From positions 1,984,001 to 2,048,000 of the forward strand of contig OZ245888.1 in assembly GCA_965229565.1 (NCBI GenBank): a DNA stretch of 64,000 nucleotides. The letters run 5' to 3'. Shown here piece by piece: positions 57,473-64,000 of the stretch (the first letter of the stretch is position 1; every line of letters starts with the position of its first letter). Source of the DNA: JANQNX01 sp040217095 (GTDB taxonomy: Bacteria; Pseudomonadota; Gammaproteobacteria; Eutrophobiales; Eutrophobiaceae). Both the position numbers and the translations under genes were made by a program. The notes below the pieces were generated by a model, which had not been told where the DNA came from, made no database searches, and saw only the letters and a list, made by a program, of their open reading frames with translations.

Positions 57473-58213
57473 GTTTTGCACCGGCACCCTTGCCCTGGCT
57501 ATATAACGGTTTATCAGATCTTCCATCGCAGACTGCGCCAGCAAAGGTTCATCCTTACCAAACCAGGCATCCCCGTTGTTTAATATTTCAGCTGCTATCA
57601 GGCTTGCCTTTACCCGACCACGACTGCTTTGGCATTTATCTGGCGAGTTGGCCAGCAAGGACATGGCAGCGCCCAGGGTAATCTCGCAATGTTTCTGATA
57701 AATAGCATCATGTCCTTTTTCATTCGCTGAAGCTGTACCCTGTTTTGCTGAAACAGGTTTAACCTTGATAGTTTGCAAGACGAAATCCATCAATGCCGAC
57801 AGTTCCTGCGGCACAGGAACACGACTGACCATAGCCCAACTATATAAGTCAGAGGGTATCACGCGCCATTCAGCAGGCTGTGCATCGGTATTAATTACAG
57901 CAAGTAGTTTTTTATTGACGCAGTCACTTGCATGTTGCCACAAGTCATCTCGTGCTTGCCGGGTAACTTCATCCAGAGAACCGGAACTCCCTGGATCCAG
58001 TCCCAGCAATAGTGGAATTCCCTCTGTACGCAGTTCCCATGTTTCCTTGCAAGCCCACTTTTCATAAAGTTTCTGACGGTTAATCCTGTCTTCACCATAA
58101 ACCATCCTGGCACGATCAATACCGGACTTATTTTCAACAGTTGCCTGGTTGATAGTTTGTGCAGCCTGTTTCTGTTGCTGCGGCTTTAGCATATTTAGTA
58201 TTTTTTCAAACAT
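57461..58213 (-). CDS. Hypothetical cytoplasmic protein
   Basis: About 250 residues, starting MFEKILNMLKPQ. No signal peptide or TM helix. YEKWACKETWELRTEGIPLLLGLDP and the helical C-terminus (SLIAAEILNNGDAWFGKDEPL) recur in uncharacterised gammaproteobacterial proteins, but I cannot name a family. The longer frame to 58243 runs into the DUF455 gene. It overlaps the convergent vWA-FHA gene by 12 bases and follows DUF455 closely on the same strand. Confidence 0.65.
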   Translation of the reverse strand: MFEKILNMLKPQQQKQAAQTINQATVENKSGIDRARMVYGEDRINRQKLYEKWACKETWELRTEGIPLLLGLDPGSSGSLDEVTRQARDDLWQHASDCVNKKLLAVINTDAQPAEWRVIPSDLYSWAMVSRVPVPQELSALMDFVLQTIKVKPVSAKQGTASANEKGHDAIYQKHCEITLGAAMSLLANSPDKCQSSRGRVKASLIAAEILNNGDAWFGKDEPLLAQSAMEDLINRYIARARVPVQNSGN

Positions 58214-58220
58214 AGTTGGT

Positions 58221-59009
58221 TTAGCGTTGATTACAAATTGCATCGAGTTCCGTCAAACTGAAACCCGCACGGCTTCTTGCCTCCCGATTTATACGGGACG
58301 TACCGCGTGGTGCATAATCCCTGAAAATATCCCGGAATGTTTGCTCAGGCTTGACCTTTCGTTCGCGACAGACATGGTTAAACCAGTGACTGCCAATCTT
58401 TACATGTCCGATTTCATCCTGGTAAATCGTTTCGAGCACTGAAACTGTTTCCATATCACCTATTTCATTGAAACGATTTATAAGATCCGGGGTGACATCC
58501 AGGCCGCGCGCTTCCAGTATCCTGGGCACAACGGCGAGGCGCAGTAATATATCATGCGCGGTATCTTCTGCCATCTGCCACAGGCCGTTGTGTGCGGGAA
58601 AATCACCGTAAGCAAATCCCAGTGCCTGTAAGCGCTGCTGCAACAGGTTGAAATGACTGGCTTCCTCGGCCGCGACTTGTGCCCAGTCACGGTAAAACTG
58701 CGATGGCATCGACTGGAAACGGCATATAATATCCCAGGCCAGGTTTACCGCGTTAAATTCAATATGTGCAAAGGAATGAATCATTGCAGCCCTACCCTCG
58801 AGACTGGATAGTTTTCTGGCAGGTAGTCGTTGTGGCGCGATCAATTCAGGTTGTGGTGGTCTGCCAGGCACAATGACCGGGAGTATGACTGCACTCGTCC
58901 CCACGGTCTCGCCTAAAATACAGTTGGCTGCAGTCACCGTCTTTTCAAGCTTGATTTCCAGCCGTGACTCGACCAGACAGTCGTATGCCAGTTCAAACAG
59001 GTTATTCAT
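58221..59009 (-). CDS. DUF455 ferritin-like protein
   Basis: About 262 residues. MIHSFAHIEFNAVNLAWDI, AAEEASHFNLLQQRLQALGFAYGDFPAHNGLW and IYQDEIGHVKIGSHWF supply the Glu and His residues of a ferritin-like di-iron helix bundle, typical of DUF455, which is related to MiaE-type hydroxylases. The activity is unproven. The ATG at 59009 overlaps the tilS stop by 8 bases; the longer reading to 59126 duplicates tilS sequence in another frame. Confidence 0.88.
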   Translation of the reverse strand: MNNLFELAYDCLVESRLEIKLEKTVTAANCILGETVGTSAVILPVIVPGRPPQPELIAPQRLPARKLSSLEGRAAMIHSFAHIEFNAVNLAWDIICRFQSMPSQFYRDWAQVAAEEASHFNLLQQRLQALGFAYGDFPAHNGLWQMAEDTAHDILLRLAVVPRILEARGLDVTPDLINRFNEIGDMETVSVLETIYQDEIGHVKIGSHWFNHVCRERKVKPEQTFRDIFRDYAPRGTSRINREARSRAGFSLTELDAICNQR

Positions 59010-60372
59010 GATGCTGCCTGATCTTTTGCAGTCCGCTCCAGTGCAGGGAAATCGATGCTTGTTCCGCACCAGCTGCAAACTGATGGGCAACACAGACTCC
59101 TGCCACTGCGGCCAGGTCATCATCAATATAAATTAAGGGTATACGCTCGCGACACCAGGGTAATATTCCATTTTCCTGACAAATTTGCTTTAAGGTTTTG
59201 GTTTGCTTGCCCGGCGCAGGACAGAGACGTTCACCACCTTGTCTGAAGCGAATCGTTACTGATCTGTCATGGAGATGTTCAGTGGCGATACCTTCACCCG
59301 TTGTCGCGATAGCCGATAAGGTTTCACCATTGATTTCCAGGTCGTGACTAATGTCCCATTGCAATACTGCATCGGGATCGTGCGCGGCCATGGTCCTGTT
59401 CAGGTATAACCTGTTTCGATAGCGCCTGCATTCCACGTCAGCCCAGTTGACACAGGGACTCGCATCAATAGCTGAATTGACGACATCAGATAATATCTTT
59501 TTCAAATGCGCCATATTCGGTGTAGCCAATTGTTGTTTTCTTGCCCATTGCAAGATGACATTCTTTTGCCTGGCCAGGGAAAGCGCTTTTAACTTTTCCA
59601 TGTCCAGGCCTTGCCCCATGTCATCCAGCATGGATTTGAGATCGCCCTCGGCAAGCTCTTCAAGCAAGTCACGGGTTTCAGCCTGGTGTTCGATTAAGCG
59701 CGCGATAGTCTTTCTATATGCCGGCCAGTGGCTCTCTACCAATGGCATAATTTCATTGCGCAAATAATTCCTGTCAAAACTGTTGTCCACATTGCTCGGA
59801 TCCTCGACCCATTCCAGGTTATTATCCCTGGCATATGCTTCGAGATCCTTCCTGCTAAACGGCAACAGGGGACGTGCATGATAGCCTGCTCCAATTCGAC
59901 GTAATGATGACATCGCAGCCAGGCCTCTTGTGCCTGTACCTCTGAATGCCTTTAAAAAAAAAGTTTCTACCTGGTCATCAAGGTGATGTGCGGTAAAGAG
60001 TATATCGTTGTTATTCAGGCGCAATGTCAGTATTTGATAACGCCTGTTTCTCGCCCAGTTTTCAGTACTGTCATTCCTGTCTGGCGCGGAATCAATCTCG
60101 AAGGATTCAAATGGAATGCCAAGCTGTTGCGTCTTGTTGGCACAAAAATCTCTCCAGTCCCGACTGACAGCCTGTAGCCTGTGATCAACATAAACAGCTT
60201 CTATCCTGTTTTGCAGCCGGGAAAGATTTTGAGAAAACAAATGCAACAAGACCATGGAATCAAGTCCGCCACTAATTGCCAGCACGAAGCCTTGCGTTGC
60301 CGGACAATCACGTAGATAAGTATACAGGCAGTCTTTGTCCAGGCATTGCATGGACAGAGGAGCTTTAATCAT
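59002..60372 (-). CDS. tilS: tRNA(Ile)-lysidine synthase TilS
   Basis: A 456-residue N-type ATP-pyrophosphatase that turns the wobble cytidine of tRNA-Ile(CAU) into lysidine. VLAISGGLDSMVLLHLF (SGGxDS loop, near 32-48), VYVDHRLQ, FTAHHLDDQVETFFL, FRGTGTRGLAAM, WVEDPSN and RNYLRNEIMPL are all diagnostic, and the C-terminal domains are present (RFRQGGERLCPA). Length fits full-size E. coli-type TilS. Essential gene; in the same order after accA as in E. coli. Confidence 0.96.
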   Translation of the reverse strand: MIKAPLSMQCLDKDCLYTYLRDCPATQGFVLAISGGLDSMVLLHLFSQNLSRLQNRIEAVYVDHRLQAVSRDWRDFCANKTQQLGIPFESFEIDSAPDRNDSTENWARNRRYQILTLRLNNNDILFTAHHLDDQVETFFLKAFRGTGTRGLAAMSSLRRIGAGYHARPLLPFSRKDLEAYARDNNLEWVEDPSNVDNSFDRNYLRNEIMPLVESHWPAYRKTIARLIEHQAETRDLLEELAEGDLKSMLDDMGQGLDMEKLKALSLARQKNVILQWARKQQLATPNMAHLKKILSDVVNSAIDASPCVNWADVECRRYRNRLYLNRTMAAHDPDAVLQWDISHDLEINGETLSAIATTGEGIATEHLHDRSVTIRFRQGGERLCPAPGKQTKTLKQICQENGILPWCRERIPLIYIDDDLAAVAGVCVAHQFAAGAEQASISLHWSGLQKIRQHHE

Positions 60373-60395
60373 GACGTAAAACCAGGTACTGAAAA

Positions 60396-61349
60396 TCAGG
60401 CTTGTTTGAATTGCCCGATATTACGCAACTTTTCCTGTCTCGCCATCACGATGGATGGATAGGATTGATTACTTAACTCGCTCAGCTCGGTAACAAGTTT
60501 TTCCTTCAAGGTGGTCGCCATCTCCTGGATGTTACGATGCGCTCCACCCAGCGGTTCCTCGATAATGTCATCAATCAAATCAAGCTCTTTCAAACGACTG
60601 GCGGTAATACCCATGGCTTCAGCTGCATCCTGCGCACGCTCGGCACTCTTCCAGAGGATTGATGCACAGCCTTCGGGTGAAATAACAGAATATGTACTGT
60701 ACTGAAGCATAAATAACCTGTCGGCAACGCCAATAGCCAGTGCGCCGCCTGATCCACCCTCACCTATCACTGTGGCGATGATCGGCGTCTCCAGTTCAGC
60801 CATTACCATCAGGTTTCTTGCGATTGCTTCACCCTGACCACGTTCCTCTGCATCGATACCCGGATAGGCGCCTGGCGTGTCGATAAAAGTCAGAACAGGC
60901 AGGCCGAACCGTTCAGCGAGTTGCATAATACGCAGGGCCTTGCGGTAACCTTCCGGTTTCGGCATGCCATAATTTCGCTGAATTCTTTCTCGGGTGTCGC
61001 GCCCTTTCTGCTGGCCGATAACGGCAACGGCCACGCCATCCAGTCGCGCAAGGCCGGTAATAATGGCCGGATCATCTCCGACATTGCGTTCACCGTGTAA
61101 TTCCTCGAAATCGGTAAAAATGTGTTCAATGTAATCCAGCGTGTATGGACGCTGCGGATGCCGGGCAATCTGGGAAACCTGCCACGGTGTAAGCGCCGAG
61201 AAAATAGAGCGTGTCAGATCGTCACTGCGTCTTTTCAGGCGCCCGATTTCTTCATTAATGTTGATATCCTTGTCATTGCCGACGTGACGCAACTCCTCGA
61301 TCTTGGCCTCGAGTTCTGCAATTGGTTGTTCAAAATCAAGAAAATTCAT
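60396..61349 (-). CDS. accA: Acetyl-CoA carboxylase carboxyltransferase subunit alpha
   Basis: A 317-residue AccA: NFLDFEQPIAELEAKIEELR at the start, RPYTLDYIEHIFTDFEELHG, FIDTPGAYPGIDAEERGQGE, GGSGGALAIGVADRLFML and SPEGCASILWK. With AccD it transfers the carboxyl group to acetyl-CoA in fatty-acid synthesis. It lies 14 bases after dnaE, the usual dnaE-accA pair in gammaproteobacteria. Confidence 0.97.
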   Translation of the reverse strand: MNFLDFEQPIAELEAKIEELRHVGNDKDININEEIGRLKRRSDDLTRSIFSALTPWQVSQIARHPQRPYTLDYIEHIFTDFEELHGERNVGDDPAIITGLARLDGVAVAVIGQQKGRDTRERIQRNYGMPKPEGYRKALRIMQLAERFGLPVLTFIDTPGAYPGIDAEERGQGEAIARNLMVMAELETPIIATVIGEGGSGGALAIGVADRLFMLQYSTYSVISPEGCASILWKSAERAQDAAEAMGITASRLKELDLIDDIIEEPLGGAHRNIQEMATTLKEKLVTELSELSNQSYPSIVMARQEKLRNIGQFKQA

Positions 61350-61363
61350 AGTCTTAGCTGTGA

Positions 61364-64000
61364 TTAATGTATTTGGCGCACATTATAATCAATTTTTACG
61401 CTCTCTTTGCCAATACATTCATATAATTTATCCAGTAATTCATCATTTAGATGCAATCGCCAGTCGTCCCCCAGGTTGAGATCGGCGATAGCTTCACCGT
61501 TGTCGTAACGGATAAACACCTCGGCATTACCCTTGCGATACGGGCCTAGCGCCTGTTTCAGCTGTTCTATTCCTCCTCGTGATAAATAATCATGCGTCGT
61601 ATTAAGTATCAGGCGGGCACTGCTTGAACGAATATCATCCAGGTTGAATATCTGGTTCGCACGAATCGAAAGCCCACTTTCCAGGTAATCATCCTCAATC
61701 GCCTTCCCCTTGACGATAATCAGTTGATCCTTGATAAGCAGGTGACGATATTTCTCGTATTCCTCGGAATAGACGCTGACAAACGCCCGCGCGGTACGAT
61801 CATCCAGCCGCAGTTCCGCCATGCGTCCACGGCTTCCCGTACGCGTCCTTATACTCATGATATAGCCCGCTACGGTAACACTGCCAACCTTGAAGGCATT
61901 CAGTCGTGAACTCACTAACCCGGCAAGTTCATCTTCATAGCGATTGATAGGGTGTCCTTTCAGGTAAAAGCCCAGCGTGTCTTTTTCTCCATTCAGCCTT
62001 TCCTTGTCATCCCATTCCGGAACCGTGTCGTATAGCGAAGTTTCATTATCATGTCCGGCATCTGTTGTGCCGCTGCTACTATCAAGACCAAACATGTCGT
62101 CCTGGCCGGTAACACAGTTACGACTGTGCTGTTCGGCAATCGAGATAGCTTTTGCCAGGTTATGCGAGAGTGTACTTCTACCTGCGCCTAGTTCGTCCAA
62201 TGAGCCTGATCGAATCAAAGCTTCAAGTACGCGTCGATTGACTTTACGCAAATCGATACGCTTACACATATCAAACAGGTTTTTGTATGCCCCCTCTGCC
62301 TCCCGTTGTTCAATAATATTCTCTATTGCCGAGGCACCTACTCCCTTGATGGCGCCAAGCCCGTAACAGATCGTTTTGGGATCCATAACAGTAAAACTGT
62401 AGTAGCTTTTGTTCACTGACGGTGGAACCACGGTAATATTCATGCGCCTGATTTCTTCCAGCAACATGACTACCTTGTCTGTGTTGTCCATGTCCGACGA
62501 CAGTACAGCTGCCATGAAAGCTGCCGGATAATGGGCCTTTAACCAGGCCGTCTGGTAGGCAATCAAAGCATAGGCAGCGGAATGCGATTTATTGAAGCCG
62601 TAACCAGCAAACTTTTCCATCAGGTCAAAGATCATCGTTGCCTGGTTTTTATCCACACCTTGCTTAACAGCACCGTTGGTAAAGATCTCGCGTTGCTTTG
62701 CCATTTCTTCCGGCTTCTTTTTTCCCATTGCGCGACGTAAGAGATCAGCCGCACCCAGTGTATAACCGGCAAGCGTCTGCGCGATCTGCATGACCTGTTC
62801 CTGGTAGAGAATGACACCATAAGTGGATTTAAGTACCGGCTCCAGGTCGTCGTGCATGTATTTAAAGCCGACTTTTTTATGCTTGCGATCAACAAAGTCA
62901 TCTACCATTCCTGACTGCAACGGGCCTGGTCTGAACAATGCGACGAGCGCAATCAGGTCATCGAAGACATCAGGTTGCAGACGCTTTATAAGTTTTTTCA
63001 TGCCGTCGGATTCAAGCTGGAACACGGCCGTGGTATCTGTCCGCTGAATCAGTTTGTAGGTGGCAGGGTCATCCAGCGGAATTTTCTGGATGTCTATTGG
63101 TTCCTGATTCTGTTCTTTACGCAGGCGATTAATATCCCGTAATGCCCAATCGATAATCGTCAGGGTACGTAATCCCAGGAAATCAAATTTAACCAGGCCT
63201 ATAGCTTCGACATCACCCATGTCAAACTGGGAAACAGTGGCCTGTGAATTCTGCTCGCAATAAAGCGGCATGTAATCAAATAATGGCTTGGGCGCGATAA
63301 CGACCCCCCCGGCATGCCTGCCAGCGTTGCGCGATACGCCCTCCAGTTTCAGCGCCAGGTCTATCAGGGCTTGTACGTCTTCCTCTGACTTGTAACGCTG
63401 CTTCAGCGATTTTTCTTCTGCCAGTGCGCGTTCCAGTGTCATATTCAGGTCAAACGGTATCAGTTTCGCTATCTGGTCGACGAAGCCATAAGGGAAACCA
63501 AGTACCCTGCCCACATCACGCACCACGGCCTTGGCCGCCATGGTGCCGTAAGTAATGATCTGGGAAACATGGTCACGTCCATAGGTGTTGGCTACGTAGT
63601 CTATGACTTCATCACGCCGTTCCATGCAAAAGTCCACGTCAAAATCCGGCAGCGATACACGTTCAGGATTCAGGAACCGTTCAAACAGTAAATCATAAGC
63701 CATGGGGTCCAGGTCAGTAATGCCCAGTGCGTAGGCCACCAGTGAACCGGCACCGGATCCCCTGCCCGGTCCGACCGGGATACCGTTATCCTTGGCCCAG
63801 CGAATAAAATCCGCCACGATAAGAAAATAACCCGCGAAGCCCATACTGGTGATCACGTCTATTTCCCGTTGCAAGCGTTTCCTGTATTCAGCAACCTGAT
63901 CATCGGAAAGTGCATGCATTTCCTGCAGTATTCGCTGTAAACCCGCCTCGGCATCACTGGTCATGCGCTGTTCCTGTGTTTCTCCCTCCTTAACCGGGAA
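61364..64000 (-). CDS. dnaE: DNA polymerase III alpha subunit DnaE (5' end outside window)
   Basis: The last 878 or so codons of DnaE; the frame stays open through the right edge, so the methionine at 63964 is internal and the N-terminal PHP domain is missing. The part present has VGPGRGSGAGSLVAYALGI, the catalytic aspartates in PDFDVDFCMERR, YGRDHVSQIITYGTMAAKA, FQLESDGMKKLI, the fingers and the helix-hairpin-helix (YGLGAIKGVGASAIENII), an OB fold (VTVAGYIMSIRT) and the C-terminal tau-binding region. Replicative polymerase; upstream of accA. Confidence 0.96.
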   Translation of the reverse strand, partial: FPVKEGETQEQRMTSDAEAGLQRILQEMHALSDDQVAEYRKRLQREIDVITSMGFAGYFLIVADFIRWAKDNGIPVGPGRGSGAGSLVAYALGITDLDPMAYDLLFERFLNPERVSLPDFDVDFCMERRDEVIDYVANTYGRDHVSQIITYGTMAAKAVVRDVGRVLGFPYGFVDQIAKLIPFDLNMTLERALAEEKSLKQRYKSEEDVQALIDLALKLEGVSRNAGRHAGGVVIAPKPLFDYMPLYCEQNSQATVSQFDMGDVEAIGLVKFDFLGLRTLTIIDWALRDINRLRKEQNQEPIDIQKIPLDDPATYKLIQRTDTTAVFQLESDGMKKLIKRLQPDVFDDLIALVALFRPGPLQSGMVDDFVDRKHKKVGFKYMHDDLEPVLKSTYGVILYQEQVMQIAQTLAGYTLGAADLLRRAMGKKKPEEMAKQREIFTNGAVKQGVDKNQATMIFDLMEKFAGYGFNKSHSAAYALIAYQTAWLKAHYPAAFMAAVLSSDMDNTDKVVMLLEEIRRMNITVVPPSVNKSYYSFTVMDPKTICYGLGAIKGVGASAIENIIEQREAEGAYKNLFDMCKRIDLRKVNRRVLEALIRSGSLDELGAGRSTLSHNLAKAISIAEQHSRNCVTGQDDMFGLDSSSGTTDAGHDNETSLYDTVPEWDDKERLNGEKDTLGFYLKGHPINRYEDELAGLVSSRLNAFKVGSVTVAGYIMSIRTRTGSRGRMAELRLDDRTARAFVSVYSEEYEKYRHLLIKDQLIIVKGKAIEDDYLESGLSIRANQIFNLDDIRSSSARLILNTTHDYLSRGGIEQLKQALGPYRKGNAEVFIRYDNGEAIADLNLGDDWRLHLNDELLDKLYECIGKESVKIDYNVRQIH

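Noticed and set aside
1..64000. CRISPR arrays, tRNA/rRNA genes, prophage or transposase genes
   Set aside because: No regularly spaced direct repeats, no cloverleaf-like or rRNA-like sequence and no integrase or transposase motif noticed; a covariance-model search was not possible, so small RNAs could be missed.

Overview
The window looks like a chromosomal segment of a free-living or symbiotic gammaproteobacterium with moderate GC content. The main evidence is a dnaE-accA-tilS block ordered as in Escherichia coli and other gammaproteobacteria, a TonB2-type cluster (DUF3450, TtpC, ExbB, ExbD, TonB, TPR), HrpA, AmpG-like and FolP genes, and an outer membrane indicated by a porin, TonB and RND/TolC genes. 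The genus cannot be fixed from sequence reading alone. I saw no rRNA, tRNA, CRISPR array, prophage or insertion sequence.

Left part (1-17.8 kb). A truncated hrpA is followed by a membrane PP2C phosphatase fused to an FGE-fold domain and small housekeeping genes. Next comes a nearly complete molybdopterin/tungstopterin cofactor set: moaA-fdhD, mobA-mobB-moeA, moaE/moaD and moaC, interrupted by a lone ParA-type ATPase and an L-2-hydroxyglutarate oxidase-like gene. A pterin carbinolamine dehydratase leads into a translationally coupled trio (DUF6513/DHPS-like, DUF447, MfnB-like). This trio is typical of methanopterin/methanofuran-type C1 cofactor synthesis in methylotrophs.

Middle part (17.8-34 kb). 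pqqB-pqqC-pqqD-pqqE make the cofactor of quinoprotein alcohol dehydrogenases. Then come folP, a proline iminopeptidase, a SHOCT protein and a porin. A tungsten aldehyde oxidoreductase operon (AorABC-like, with its own MoaD-like protein and a small unrecognised gene) lies beside a PQQ-associated beta-propeller protein and a MoxY/MoxX-like two-component system. Together these read as machinery for oxidising alcohols in the periplasm and aldehydes in the cytoplasm. The quinoprotein dehydrogenase itself is not in the window.

Right part (34-64 kb). A complete TonB2-type energy system is followed by a response regulator fused to a Ser/Thr kinase, a heavy-metal-type RND efflux tripartite set with a PepSY protein, TraB-like, DUF1244 and NDH-2 genes. 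An NtrC-type two-component system is divergent from an orphan pqqA, which encodes a 24-residue peptide and ends in a strong terminator. A six-gene run (L,D-transpeptidase, DUF302 lipoprotein, MotA/ExbB-like channel, ExbD-like protein, two-helix protein, vWA-FHA protein) looks like an uncharacterised proton-driven envelope machine. The window ends with DUF455, tilS, accA and a truncated dnaE.

The most notable observation joins two distant loci. pqqA (52.6 kb) and pqqBCDE (18.2 kb) are about 34 kb apart. Both have a -24/-12 (sigma-54-like) promoter, and both have a related 16-bp operator-like element at about the same upstream distance (108.5 and 119.5 bp from operator centre to the -12 C, one helical turn apart). 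The NtrC-type regulator is encoded next to pqqA. This suggests a dedicated sigma-54 PQQ regulon. A second theme is phosphothreonine signalling: a kinase (39 kb), a PP2C phosphatase (2 kb) and an FHA reader (56 kb) lie in the same segment.
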